From Arthrobacter rhombi (GTDB taxonomy: Bacteria; Actinomycetota; Actinomycetes; Actinomycetales; Micrococcaceae), in contig NZ_FUHW01000038.1 in NCBI RefSeq assembly GCF_900163545.1, positions 340,451 to 404,450 on the forward strand: DNA of 64,000 nt, in the 5' to 3' direction. The notes below the pieces were generated by a model. That model saw only the letters and a list, made by a program, of their open reading frames with translations. It had not been told where the DNA came from and did no database searches. The first letter of the stretch is position 1. Every line of letters starts with the position of its first letter. Below are positions 20,166 to 28,778 of the stretch, piece after piece. The position numbers and the translations under genes were made by a program.

Positions 20166-21656
20166 ATGTTGGCAGTCGCAGCTGCTGTTCCGATCCTGCT
20201 CGCGGGCGTGCTGTTCTTCCTGGGCGTCAAGGCCACCCGGATTTCCCTCTGGTCCTTGGCGGCCGGCATCGTGATGGCTCTCATCTTTTTCCCGACCCCT
20301 TGGTTGGTGGTCGGGAGCTCATTGGCTGCCTTCGCCCCGACGATCATCGAAATTCTGTTGATCCTCTACGCAGGGGTCTTGCTGAGCAGGATCATGTCCA
20401 ACACCGGAGCGATGGCCTCGATTTCTGGCTGGCTGCGTTCGAGTGCCCCCTCACGCCGCACCGGAACGTTGCTGGTGGTCTTCGGAATCGTCCCCTTCGC
20501 AGAATCCGTCACGGGCTTCGGTATTGGTGTCACCGTGGGCGTGCCGATCCTGCGCTTAATAGGGCATTCGGTGCCGCGATCAACGATCTTTTCGCTCCTC
20601 GGGCTGCTCGCCGTTCCCTGGGGTGCGCTCGGCCCCGGGACGCTGCTGGCCTCGGAACTCTCGGGCACCTCGTTAGTGGAGGTGGGGATCCGTTCGGCGG
20701 TTCTATCCCTTCCGGTGATGCTCGGAGTGGCCCTCCTGGTGACTTTCCTGCTGCGCCATGACGGTTCCGTGGGCAGGCTTTTCGGCGGTGCGGTGGCTAG
20801 TTCCTTGCTGCTCTGGTCGGGAATCCTGGGAGCCAACATCCTGTTGGGAACGCCCCTGGCTGGCGTCATGGGCTCATTGGTTCCGACCGCGGCTCACCTG
20901 CTGGTGTATCGCTGGCGCGGCTCCCTCATCGCCGCCGGCTGGGTGGTGGCGCGGGCCTCTTTGCCCTATGCCGTGATGGCTGCCGGCCTTCTGGCTACCC
21001 GCGCCGTCACGTCCAATGGGGAACCCCAACTCAGCTTGCGGGCGATCAGTAGCCCCGCCACGTGGCTCGTCGTCGCCTGCCTGGTGGCCCATTTCGGGCC
21101 GGGGCAGCGTTGGGCGAGCGACCAGCCCGAGGCACGGCTGGGGCACCGGGCCGTCTCGGCCTGGAGGACATGGCTCCCGGTGGGCGTGGTGACGTTCTGC
21201 TTCACCGTGCTGGGATCCGTCCTGGCGGCGACCGGAATGGGGGCCGAGCTGGGCACCGCCTTGGCGGCCATGGGCGGAAGCTATTTGGCGATCGCCCCGG
21301 CGGTGAATGCCCTCGCCGGATTCATCACCGGTTCGAATACGGCAGCCAACGCGATGCTGACTGCCACCCAGACTCAGGTGGCCACGGAGTTGGGCAGTTC
21401 TGTCCTGCAAATGGTGGCAGCCACCAACGTCACTGCTTCGATGGCGACCATGGCTGCTCCTTCACGCCTGCTGTTGGCCTACGAGCTGGCCGTGGCAACC
21501 CCGGTGGGCATCCCGGGAGGTGAGGGCCTCGGGGAATCCTCAGCAGATCCTCAGGCCTCGGAATCAGCGGTCAACCGTTGGGTACTGCCGCGGATTTTCG
21601 CGCTGCTGGCCATCGTTTCGGCCATCCTGGGACTGGTCACCTGGCTGCTCTTCTAG
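20166..21656 (+). CDS. L-lactate permease family (LctP) transporter
   Basis: 496-residue membrane protein of the LctP family (lactate/glycolate:H+ symport). About 12-14 hydrophobic helices. The diagnostic segments GFGIGVTVGVPILR (about 120-135), GFITGSNTAANAMLTATQ (about 385-400) and MVAATNVTASMATMAAPSR (about 420-440) are all present. ATG at 20166 has AGGAGG seven bases upstream. No lactate dehydrogenase or regulator is adjacent, so the substrate is inferred. Its last 93 bases overlap the convergent DUF817 gene. Confidence 0.85.
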   Translation: MLAVAAAVPILLAGVLFFLGVKATRISLWSLAAGIVMALIFFPTPWLVVGSSLAAFAPTIIEILLILYAGVLLSRIMSNTGAMASISGWLRSSAPSRRTGTLLVVFGIVPFAESVTGFGIGVTVGVPILRLIGHSVPRSTIFSLLGLLAVPWGALGPGTLLASELSGTSLVEVGIRSAVLSLPVMLGVALLVTFLLRHDGSVGRLFGGAVASSLLLWSGILGANILLGTPLAGVMGSLVPTAAHLLVYRWRGSLIAAGWVVARASLPYAVMAAGLLATRAVTSNGEPQLSLRAISSPATWLVVACLVAHFGPGQRWASDQPEARLGHRAVSAWRTWLPVGVVTFCFTVLGSVLAATGMGAELGTALAAMGGSYLAIAPAVNALAGFITGSNTAANAMLTATQTQVATELGSSVLQMVAATNVTASMATMAAPSRLLLAYELAVATPVGIPGGEGLGESSADPQASESAVNRWVLPRIFALLAIVSAILGLVTWLLF

Positions 21657-22502
21657 GCCGGCGCCGTCGGAGGAACCCGGCTGGGTGTGCACCGGCTCTG
21701 GCCCTTCAGGCGGGTAGACCCAGGTGACCAACACGACCGAGATGATCATGAGCAACAGCCAGGACCCGAGCTTATTGATGGAAACGAATTGCCAGCCGTC
21801 GAGCTGATCCGGATAGGCCCAGGCATTGGACCAGGTGGCGATGTTTTCGGCGAACCAGATGAACAGGGCAACCAGCAGGAACGAGAGGACCAAGGGCATC
21901 CGCAACCGAACCCGGAAGACCCTGAAATGCATCCAACTGCGGCCAAAGACCACGAGCACCGCCGCCAAGAGGAACCAGCGCAGGTCAAGGATGTAGTGGT
22001 GGGAGAAGAAGTTCAGGTAGATGGCAGCTGCCAGCACGGCGGTGGCCCACCTGCGGGGATAGTGGGTGAAACGCAGGTCGAAGAGCCGGAAGACGCGGAC
22101 CATATAGGAACCGACCGCCGCATACATGAACCCGCTGTAGAGCGGCACGTTTCCCAGATGGAGGAGTCCCTCGCCCGAGTAGATCCAGGACCCGACACTG
22201 GTCTTGAACAGTTCCATGCCGGTTCCCACGATATGGAACAACACGATGACCCGAAGTTCGCGCAACGTCTCCAACCGGAAAACGACCATGAGTACCTGGA
22301 TGAGAACCGCCGCGAGCGTCACCGCGTCGTTACGGGCCAAGGACATGTCATCGGGATACCACAGCCGTGTAGCCAACAGGACGGCCAGCATCGCCGCGCC
22401 GAAGACGCAAGCCCACGCCTGCTTGGCAGTGAAGACCGCGAATTCGACCAGGACCTTGGTTGCCCTGTTGTCGGAAAACCGGCTAATGAGGCGATGGGCC
22501 AC
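21564..22502 (-). CDS. DUF817 family integral membrane protein
   Basis: 312 residues, about eight hydrophobic helices in the first 265. The DUF817 hallmarks are visible: FAVFTAKQAWACVFGA, a central FHIVGTGMELFKTSVGSWIY segment, VPLYSGFMYAAVGSYMVR, and FFSHHYILDLRW. Function unknown. The GTG at 22502 is 43 bases after the aldolase stop, making it the last gene of the DUF6421-SDR-aldolase run. The hydrophilic C-terminal tail (about 41 residues, Gly/Gln/Asp-rich) is encoded antisense to the end of the lactate permease and is probably not part of the conserved domain. Confidence 0.85.
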   Translation of the reverse strand: MAHRLISRFSDNRATKVLVEFAVFTAKQAWACVFGAAMLAVLLATRLWYPDDMSLARNDAVTLAAVLIQVLMVVFRLETLRELRVIVLFHIVGTGMELFKTSVGSWIYSGEGLLHLGNVPLYSGFMYAAVGSYMVRVFRLFDLRFTHYPRRWATAVLAAAIYLNFFSHHYILDLRWFLLAAVLVVFGRSWMHFRVFRVRLRMPLVLSFLLVALFIWFAENIATWSNAWAYPDQLDGWQFVSINKLGSWLLLMIISVVLVTWVYPPEGPEPVHTQPGSSDGAGLEEQPGDQSQDGRNDGQQRENPRQYPTVDR

Positions 22503-22545
22503 GGCCTCGAGACGCTGCTCGAGCGTGGTGGAATTCCCGTGGGTG

Positions 22546-23601
22546 CTAGCCAGCGGCTACCTCAGCCCGGATGGCCGCGGCGAAGCGGTCGATGTCGTCC
22601 TCGGTCGTATCGAAGCCACACATCCAACGAACCTCGCCGGTGGCTTCGTCCCAGTCATAGAAGCGGAAGTCCTCGCGGACCCGGTCGGCGGCAGCGGCGG
22701 GCAGCTTCGCGAACACGGCGTTGGACTCGGTCGGCTGAGTGATTTCCAAACCGTCGATGTCCTCAACTGCAGTGCGCAGGCGCTGAGCCATGGCGTTGGC
22801 GTGGGAAGCCGAACGCTGCCAGAGGTCACCTTCGTACAGGGCGATCAGCTGGGCTGAAATGAAGCGCATCTTCGAACCGAGCTGCATGTTCATCTTCCGC
22901 AGGTACTTCAGCCCGGTAGCGGCCTCCGGATCCAGGACGACGATGGCTTCGCCGTACATCATTCCGTTCTTCGTGCCACCCATGCTCAGGATATCGATCC
23001 CTGCATCGCGGGTGAAGGCTCGCAGAGGCGCGTCCAAGGCAGCGGCGGCATTGGAGAGGCGGGCCCCATCCATATGAACCTTCATCCCCAGTTCGTGGGC
23101 ATGGGAGGTGATCGCCTTGAGCTCCTTGATCGTGTACAAGGTGCCGAGCTCGGTGGACTGGGTCAAGGAAACCGCCAACGGCTGGGCGCGGTGCTCATCG
23201 CCCCACCCCCAGGCCTCCCGATCGATCAATTCGGGTGTCAGTTTGCCGTCCGAGGTCGGTACCGTCAGCAGTTTCATGCCGCCGGTCCGCTCGGGGGCAC
23301 CATTCTCGTCGACGTGGATATGCGCCGTATCGGCACAGACCACGGCGCCCCAGCGCGGCAGCAACGACTGCAAAGCCGTCACATTGGCGCCGGTGCCGTT
23401 GAAGACCGGGAAAGCCTCGGTGGCCGGTCCGAAATGGGACAGGATGACGTGTCCGAGCCGTTCGGTGTATTCATCTTCGCCGTAGGCGATCTGGTGGCCG
23501 CCGTTGGCGGCGATCAGTGCCTCGATGATCTCTGGATGAACACCCGAATAGTTATCCGATGCGAAGCCGCGGACCATGGTGTCGTGCAGGGAAGTGCTCA
23601 C
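22546..23601 (-). CDS. ltaE: PLP-dependent threonine aldolase / beta-eliminating lyase family
   Basis: 351 residues, fold type I PLP enzyme of the low-specificity L-threonine aldolase family (threonine to glycine plus acetaldehyde). The typical opening FASDNYSGVHPEIIEAL, the substrate-side VFNGTGANVTAL, Asp in KVHMDGARLSNA, and the Schiff-base Lys in SMGGTKNGMMYGE are all visible. GTG at 23601 with GAGG upstream. Embedded in a conserved-looking run with DUF6421, SDR and DUF817, so a role beyond general glycine metabolism is possible. The gene symbol is by family only. Confidence 0.88.
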   Translation of the reverse strand: MSTSLHDTMVRGFASDNYSGVHPEIIEALIAANGGHQIAYGEDEYTERLGHVILSHFGPATEAFPVFNGTGANVTALQSLLPRWGAVVCADTAHIHVDENGAPERTGGMKLLTVPTSDGKLTPELIDREAWGWGDEHRAQPLAVSLTQSTELGTLYTIKELKAITSHAHELGMKVHMDGARLSNAAAALDAPLRAFTRDAGIDILSMGGTKNGMMYGEAIVVLDPEAATGLKYLRKMNMQLGSKMRFISAQLIALYEGDLWQRSASHANAMAQRLRTAVEDIDGLEITQPTESNAVFAKLPAAAADRVREDFRFYDWDEATGEVRWMCGFDTTEDDIDRFAAAIRAEVAAG

Positions 23602-23641
23602 GTTTATCCTCAGAAGTTGCTGGTGGGAAGTCGTCTTTAGT

Positions 23642-24373
23642 CTATGCCTGCGGCACCAGGGACAGGCGGGTGCCGTTCAAGCTTGCGGCATCGGCATCGA
23701 ACAGGCCGGCGACCGCACTGCCGAAATCAACGACGTCGGTGAATCCCACAAATTCCTTGCCAGGTTCCTGCTCGCGCGCCGCAGCGTCGACGAAGGCCTT
23801 GATGACCAGGACGACGGCGGCGGAATGCTGGGGGACAGGGTTCTGCCGGTGCCCAGATTGGGCGGCACGGAGGCCCCCTGCCGTAGCCATCGTCCATGCC
23901 TCGGCAGCGGCCTTGACGGAGATGTAGTTCGCGCCGGAAGCGCTGGGGCGTTGGACGGCCGTGGAGGAGACCACCGCGAGCCGTCCGACGGGGGAGTCGG
24001 CAATATCCGGGTAGAAGACTCGCGAGGTATTGCGCAAGGTGGTCACCACGTTGCGGTGCAGGAAGTCGTAGTCCTCATCCGACTGTCCGGCCAGCCCCTT
24101 GCCGCCCCGCCAACCGCCGACCAGATGGATCAGTCCATCGATGGACCCGACCTCGGTGTGGATCCGTTCCGCCAAGGCCGCCGTGGCGGCGTAGTCAGAC
24201 AGATCGGTGGCGTAGCGCGCCGAGGCGAACCCCAGACGTTCCTCCAGTCGTGCCGCGTTGGTGCCGACCACCAGGACCCTCGCCCCGGAATCATGCAGCG
24301 CCCGCGCGGCAGCCACCCCGGAGGAGGAGGTGGCACCGGCAATGAGGACTGTGGGTATATGCGGTGTGCTCAT
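23642..24373 (-). CDS. SDR-family NAD(P)-dependent oxidoreductase
   Basis: 243 residues. The N-terminal nucleotide-binding glycine motif is atypical (GATSSSGVA in place of TGxxxGxG). The NNAG-equivalent region reads HLVGGWRGG, and the catalytic Ser (VVSSTA) and Tyr-Lys (YISVK) are present, so catalysis is plausible. Nine bases downstream of the DUF6421 stop; TAGACT six bases before its ATG also offers a leaderless start, so it may be transcribed both with DUF6421 and alone. Substrate unknown. Confidence 0.85.
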   Translation of the reverse strand: MSTPHIPTVLIAGATSSSGVAAARALHDSGARVLVVGTNAARLEERLGFASARYATDLSDYAATAALAERIHTEVGSIDGLIHLVGGWRGGKGLAGQSDEDYDFLHRNVVTTLRNTSRVFYPDIADSPVGRLAVVSSTAVQRPSASGANYISVKAAAEAWTMATAGGLRAAQSGHRQNPVPQHSAAVVLVIKAFVDAAAREQEPGKEFVGFTDVVDFGSAVAGLFDADAASLNGTRLSLVPQA

Positions 24374-24379
24374 GTGGCC

Positions 24380-24385
24380 AGTCTA
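24380..24385 (-). promoter_or_regulatory. -10 element (TAGACT) for leaderless SDR mRNA, fused to the DUF6421 stop
   Basis: Minus-strand TAGACT whose first three bases are the DUF6421 TAG stop. Six bases separate it from the SDR ATG. Confidence 0.5.
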
Positions 24386-25774
24386 GGCCGATGCCGGGAC
24401 ATCGCCAGCGGTGATGCCGACCGTGGATTCGATGACCGGCTTCATTTTTTTGCTCAACGCCTCGTAGAACATCGACAGCGGGAATTCGTCGTCGAGGACC
24501 TGATTCGTCATTTCCTTCAGAGGCTCCATCAGCGGTAGGGCTTCCTTGCCCTTCGCCCAGACCGATGCCGGATGGGGGGTGACCGTGGAGGAAACCAAAT
24601 CATAGGCGGCCAGCCAGTGGGCCAACTTCGGCCGATCGATGGAGTGCCAGTAGAGATCGTCGATGGCATCACCCAAGGCGCTGACGACCTGGGCGATGGC
24701 ATCCCAGTCGATGGTCAGTTTGGTATCGGTCCAGTGCAAAACGTGGTGCTGGTGCATCCAGGCGAAGAGCAACTGTCCGCCGAGCCCGTCGTAGTTACGC
24801 ACGCGGCTTCCGGTGATGGCAAAGCGGAAGATCCGGTCGAAGATCACCGTGTACTGCACCAGGCGGGCATGCCGGGCGGTCTCGGGATCCGAAGCGGTGG
24901 AGGCGGCAATCTTGACGCATTCGCGGAAGGCGGTGAGGTCGCAGCGTAGTTCCTCCAGGGAGTACAGGAAGAAGGGCATCCGCTGCTTGATCATGAAGGG
25001 GTCGAACGGCAGGTCCCCGCGCATGTGGGTGCGGTCGTGGATCATGTCCCACATGATGAACGTCTCTTCGGTCAGTTTCTGGTCGGCGAGGAGTTCGGCT
25101 GCCTCGGCCGGCAGATCGAGATTGGTGATCTCGGCCGCGGCGGCAACGACTCGACGGTAACGGGCGGCCTCCCGGTCCTGGAAAATCGCACCCCAGGTAA
25201 AGGCCGGGGTCTCGCGCATGGCGACCGATTCAGGGAAGAGCACCGCAGCATTGGTGTCATAGCCGGGGGTGAAGTCCAAAAAGCGCAGCGGAACAAACAG
25301 CCGGTTCGAATAGTCTCCGGCTTCCAGCTCGGCGATGAACTCGGGCCAGATCACCTCGACGAGCACCGCTTCAACGAAACGGTTGGTTGAACCGTTCTGT
25401 GTGTACATGGGGAACACCACGAGGTGGCGTAGCCCGTCGACGCGGTCCAGTTGCGGCTGGAACGCCTGTAGGGAGTCCAGGAAATCGGGGACGCCGAACC
25501 CTCCTGCCGCCCAGGACTTGAAGTCCGCGACCACCTGGTCCAAATAGCTTCCGTCGTGTTCAAAAAGAGGGCGCAACTCCGTCACCGCAGCGGTGATCGT
25601 GGTAGTCAGTTCGGCGGCGCGGACCCGGTCGGTCGCTTCGGGGACCGAACCGTCTTTGACCTGCAACTGTTGGAAAGCGGTCGCCGCAGCCTTCAATTCC
25701 AGCCACACGGGATCTTGAGCGAGATCCTCGCCGTGTCCGCTGGTGGTGTCATGCGTCATGGTTGCCTGGGACAT
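24383..25774 (-). CDS. DUF6421 family protein
   Basis: 463 residues, soluble. Matches an actinobacterial family annotated DUF6421; no known function. Visible features are a helical N-terminal third; VFPMYTQNGSTNRFVEAVLVE at about 125-145; FVPLRFLDFTPGYDTNAAVLFPES at about 165-190; and a His-rich centre MWDMIHDRTHMRGDLPFDPFM (about 268-290) whose HDRTH resembles a metal-binding pair. Further on come another acid/His cluster (AWMHQHHVLHWTDTKL) and LYWHSIDRPKLAHW. This suggests a metal-dependent enzyme (inference). ATG at 25774 chosen for the AGGA upstream; 25759 is an alternative. First gene of a four-gene minus-strand run. Confidence 0.75.
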   Translation of the reverse strand: MSQATMTHDTTSGHGEDLAQDPVWLELKAAATAFQQLQVKDGSVPEATDRVRAAELTTTITAAVTELRPLFEHDGSYLDQVVADFKSWAAGGFGVPDFLDSLQAFQPQLDRVDGLRHLVVFPMYTQNGSTNRFVEAVLVEVIWPEFIAELEAGDYSNRLFVPLRFLDFTPGYDTNAAVLFPESVAMRETPAFTWGAIFQDREAARYRRVVAAAAEITNLDLPAEAAELLADQKLTEETFIMWDMIHDRTHMRGDLPFDPFMIKQRMPFFLYSLEELRCDLTAFRECVKIAASTASDPETARHARLVQYTVIFDRIFRFAITGSRVRNYDGLGGQLLFAWMHQHHVLHWTDTKLTIDWDAIAQVVSALGDAIDDLYWHSIDRPKLAHWLAAYDLVSSTVTPHPASVWAKGKEALPLMEPLKEMTNQVLDDEFPLSMFYEALSKKMKPVIESTVGITAGDVPASA

Positions 25775-25860
25775 CGGTCCTGCACCTCGAATCATCTCCG
25801 GGGCCGCGCTGGTTGCGCCGGCCTGCTGCCGTGGTGATCCCAGCCTAGAAAAGATCAAGC

Positions 25861-25898
25861 AGCACTGGCGTGAAGAAAGCCTAAGGCTAAGAAGTGCT
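25861..25898. repeat. Nested inverted repeat between msrB and the DUF6421 gene
   Basis: Outer arms AGCACT/AGTGCT (25861-25866, 25893-25898) enclose inner arms AGCC/GGCT (25878-25881, 25885-25888). It could terminate msrB or be an operator for DUF6421; weak on its own. Confidence 0.3.
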
Positions 25899-25960
25899 CA
25901 TGCATGTGATCAAGATGACCCTCCGCAGACCCAGCGCGGGGCATGCTGGCGACGACGGGA

Positions 25961-26395
25961 CTAGGCGTCGGTGGGGCGCAGGCTCAACGAAACCGAGTTG
26001 ATGCAGAAGCGTTGGTCGGTGGGGATATCTAGCCCCTCGCCCTCGAACACGTGCCCCAGATGCGAATCACAGGAGGCGCAACGAACCTCGATGCGCTCCA
26101 TGCCCAGGGACCTGTCATGCAGATAGCGCACGGACCCCTCTGCCAACGGGGCGAAGAAGGAGGGCCAGCCACAATCCGAGCCGAATTTTTCCTTGCTGGT
26201 GAACAGTTCGGCCCCACAGGCACGGCAGGCGTAGACACCTTCGGTGGTGCTATCCCAGTACTCGCCGGTGAACGGGCGTTCCGTTCCTGCTTGTCGAAGG
26301 ACCTGGAATTCCTCGGTGCTGAGTTCTTCCTTCCACTGCTCGTCGGTCTTGGTGACAGGAAAGGACTGGGCGTTCGAATCAGAAAATGTACTCAC
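25961..26395 (-). CDS. msrB: Peptide-methionine (R)-S-oxide reductase MsrB
   Basis: Reduces methionine-R-sulfoxide in proteins; cytoplasmic, 144 residues. Two CxxC zinc pairs (CRACG and CASC), the SDCGWPSFF substrate-pocket motif and the catalytic Cys in QRFCINSVSLSL are all present. GTG at 26395 is chosen (GGAGG just upstream, VSTFSDSN... start); the frame continues further upstream without similarity. Divergent from the hydrolase gene. Confidence 0.96.
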   Translation of the reverse strand: MSTFSDSNAQSFPVTKTDEQWKEELSTEEFQVLRQAGTERPFTGEYWDSTTEGVYACRACGAELFTSKEKFGSDCGWPSFFAPLAEGSVRYLHDRSLGMERIEVRCASCDSHLGHVFEGEGLDIPTDQRFCINSVSLSLRPTDA

Positions 26396-26479
26396 ACTGC
26401 CTCCAACGTCTGGGGAGGCCCAGCCATTCCCGCGGCCTGCCGGGCACGCTCCATCGTGACCGAGGGAGCCTGCGGGGAC

Positions 26480-26508
26480 TTGGCGCACCCGGCTTGACTT
26501 GCCATGAT
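26480..26508 (+). promoter_or_regulatory. Promoter of the alpha/beta hydrolase gene (TTGGCG-N17-CATGAT)
   Basis: A -35-like TTGGCG (26480-26485), 17-base spacer, and -10-like CATGAT (26503-26508) ending six bases before the ATG at 26515. This predicts a leaderless transcript. Confidence 0.45.
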
Positions 26509-26514
26509 GGGTAC

Positions 26515-27759
26515 ATGCGCGAGTACACACGGACCGCCGACCCTGCGACCCCCCAGGCCCCCATGATGCGGTGGGCCGTCCTCGGAGCCGGAGTCGGCGT
26601 CGCCGCCGGTTCACTGCTGGCCGCCAGTGCTTCGGCGCTGGCAGGATATTTTGCCCGGCAGGTGGTGCTTCCGGTGCGCAAGACCGAAGACCTGGCGATC
26701 CTCGCCGTCGTGCGCGGAGACGAGGGACTGGAAGTCATCCTTCCCGCGACCGCCGAAACCACGGATCCCGGTACGTACTCGTTGTACTTCGATGCCGGCC
26801 GAGGTCACGCTCGGATCGGCGAGATTCTCTCTTTCACCCCTGCTGAGGGCACCATTGCCCGCCGGGTGGAGCGCGTGTATTCCGGCAACCTGGAAACGGC
26901 GGTCCGTGGCTGGTGGTCAGGAGCTGTCTATGCAACACCTGAAGACGCCGGATTCGCTGCCGAGAGCGTGGACATCCCGACAGCGGTGGGCGCTGCCCCT
27001 GCGTGGCTGGTTCCTGGTACGGATCGGGCCGACACGTGGGCGATTATGGTGCACGGCCGGGGAGCCGCACGCACCGAGGGCCTGCGGGCGCTGTCAACCA
27101 CCGCCGGGCTGGGGATGAGTTCGTTGCTCCTGTCCTACCGCAATGACGGGGTGGCCCCGTTTGCCTCGGATCAACGCTACGGGCTGGGCAGCACCGAATG
27201 GGAAGACGTTGAAGCCGGCATCGACTTCGCCCTTCAGAACGGGGCGCACAACGTGATTCTGATGGGGTGGTCCATGGGTGGGGCCATCAGCCTTCAGGTG
27301 GCCGATAAATCACGATATAAGCGGCATATCCAGGCCCTCGTGCTCGATGGCCCGGTGGTGAATTGGATTGACGTGCTCCGTCACCATGCCAAGGTCAACC
27401 GCATTCCCGAAGCCGTCGGTCGGTTGGGGCAATGGATGCTGTCCAACCGTGCCGGCCGGACGATCACCGGTTTGGCGGCTCCGCTGGATTTGAAGGAACT
27501 GAACTGGATTGCCAAGGCAGACCAGCTCCGGGTACCCACCTTGATCTTGCATAGCGAGGACGACGATTTCGTGCCGGTGGGTGCCTCCGCCCAGCTGGCG
27601 GAACTGAACCCCGAAATGGTCACCTTCGAACGCTTCACGGTTGCAGCGCATACGCGCGAATGGAATGTTGATCCCGAACGGTGGGAGCAGGTGGTCACCA
27701 GCTGGCTGGCGAGGATCATCGTGGCACCGAAACCCGGTGGAGGGCGTCGCAGTCGGTAG
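26515..27759 (+). CDS. Alpha/beta hydrolase, membrane-anchored N-terminus
   Basis: 414 residues. One hydrophobic segment (about 17-45, small Ala/Gly residues) followed by a soluble domain, so probably anchored in the membrane with the catalytic domain outside (topology inferred). Triad visible: nucleophile Ser in GWSMGGAIS (about 246), Asp in HSEDDDFVP (about 350) and His in VAAHTREWN (about 379). HGRGAARTEG near residue 180 is the oxyanion-hole region. Broadly similar to BAAT/DAP2-like serine hydrolases; substrate unknown. ATG at 26515 fits a leaderless promoter. Confidence 0.87.
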   Translation: MREYTRTADPATPQAPMMRWAVLGAGVGVAAGSLLAASASALAGYFARQVVLPVRKTEDLAILAVVRGDEGLEVILPATAETTDPGTYSLYFDAGRGHARIGEILSFTPAEGTIARRVERVYSGNLETAVRGWWSGAVYATPEDAGFAAESVDIPTAVGAAPAWLVPGTDRADTWAIMVHGRGAARTEGLRALSTTAGLGMSSLLLSYRNDGVAPFASDQRYGLGSTEWEDVEAGIDFALQNGAHNVILMGWSMGGAISLQVADKSRYKRHIQALVLDGPVVNWIDVLRHHAKVNRIPEAVGRLGQWMLSNRAGRTITGLAAPLDLKELNWIAKADQLRVPTLILHSEDDDFVPVGASAQLAELNPEMVTFERFTVAAHTREWNVDPERWEQVVTSWLARIIVAPKPGGGRRSR

Positions 27760-27776
27760 CGCTGCAGTCTCGGGTG

Positions 27777-28292
27777 CTACGGTCCGGCCACGGCTGCCGG
27801 GTGCGCGTCGGTGAGTCGGATCAGGTCCTGCGGAGCCACTTCGATCTCCAGGCCACGCCGCCCACCCGAGACGTAGATCGTCGACCAGGTCGTCGCAGAG
27901 TCCTCAATCACCGTCGGTGAATGGTGGCGTTGGCCCAGTGGGGAGATCCCACCCAAGACGTAGCCGGTCCGGCGTTGCGCGTCATCGGCCTGTGCCAGCT
28001 GGACCTTCTTCACCCGCAGGGCAACGGCAGCTGCTTTGAGGTCCAGAGAACCGGTCACCGGGACGATCGCCACCGCCAGGGCCGCGCCACCCGAGCGACC
28101 GGTATCGACCATGAGGGTCTTGAAGACCCGTGCCGGGTCGACCCCCAAGGCCTCCGCCGCCTCCGTTCCGTAGGATGCCGCCTGCGGATCATGAACGTAC
28201 GTATGAGTCGTATAGCTGGCGCCGTCGGCGTCCAACAGCACGGTGGCGGGTGTGCCACCAGCGTCCTGAGGGCCCTTCTTCCTGGACATCAT
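27777..28292 (-). CDS. ybaK: Cys-tRNA(Pro)/Cys-tRNA(Cys) deacylase YbaK/EbsC family
   Basis: Editing enzyme that hydrolyses mischarged Cys-tRNA(Pro), 171 residues. The YbaK/ProX fold is recognisable: ASYTTHTYVHDP, RVFKTLMVDT with the essential Lys, the SLDLKAAAVALRVKKVQL helix and GYVLGGISPLGQ. Two consecutive ATGs (28292 and 28289). The start is ten bases after the SufE stop; the SufE TAG plus following bases reads TAGTCG, a weak -10, six bases before the ATG. Ends tail to tail with the hydrolase gene. Confidence 0.93.
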   Translation of the reverse strand: MMSRKKGPQDAGGTPATVLLDADGASYTTHTYVHDPQAASYGTEAAEALGVDPARVFKTLMVDTGRSGGAALAVAIVPVTGSLDLKAAAVALRVKKVQLAQADDAQRRTGYVLGGISPLGQRHHSPTVIEDSATTWSTIYVSGGRRGLEIEVAPQDLIRLTDAHPAAVAGP

Positions 28293-28301
28293 CGCAACCG
28301 A

Positions 28302-28748
28302 CTACGCGGCCACGCCTTCGGCGACTTTACGCTTGATGCGTCCCAGCAGCGACGACATACCGCGCATGCGTAGCGGGGTGATCGCCCGGGTGAGGCCGAG
28401 TCGCTCGGGCATATCGTTGGGTACAGCGAGGATCTCGGCGGCCGGTAGGCCATCGAGCCCCTCCGCCAAGACGCCCGCGAAACCCCGTGAGGTGGGTGCT
28501 TCCGGCGGCGCCGAAAAGAACAAGCTGACCTCCCGGGCGTCGGTAGCGGCGATCTCTACGGTCAGGAACAGCGGGGTCTGGCATTCCACGACCCGTTCCA
28601 AGAGCTCTGGGTGTTCGGCGAACCGCTCCGGCAGGGCGGGTAACTCGTCGGAAAATTCCAACAGCAATTCCAAGCGCTCACGCTCGGTGACGGCGTTGAA
28701 ATCATCGATGATCTCCGCCAAGGCGGAGGGAATGGCGGTATCACTCAT
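28302..28748 (-). CDS. sufE: SufE-family cysteine desulfuration protein
   Basis: Accepts persulfide sulfur from a cysteine desulfurase for Fe-S cluster assembly; 148 residues. Typical helix LAEIIDDFNAVTERERLELLLEFSDELP, acceptor Cys in VVECQTPLFL, and the SRGFAGVLAEGLDG core are present. ATG at 28748 with AAGGAG upstream. Co-directional with the rhodanese gene 30 bases upstream, forming a sulfur-handling pair. No SufS is adjacent. Confidence 0.95.
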   Translation of the reverse strand: MSDTAIPSALAEIIDDFNAVTERERLELLLEFSDELPALPERFAEHPELLERVVECQTPLFLTVEIAATDAREVSLFFSAPPEAPTSRGFAGVLAEGLDGLPAAEILAVPNDMPERLGLTRAITPLRMRGMSSLLGRIKRKVAEGVAA

Positions 28749-28778
28749 GGGTGCATGCTCCTTGGGGACGGTGGGTAC

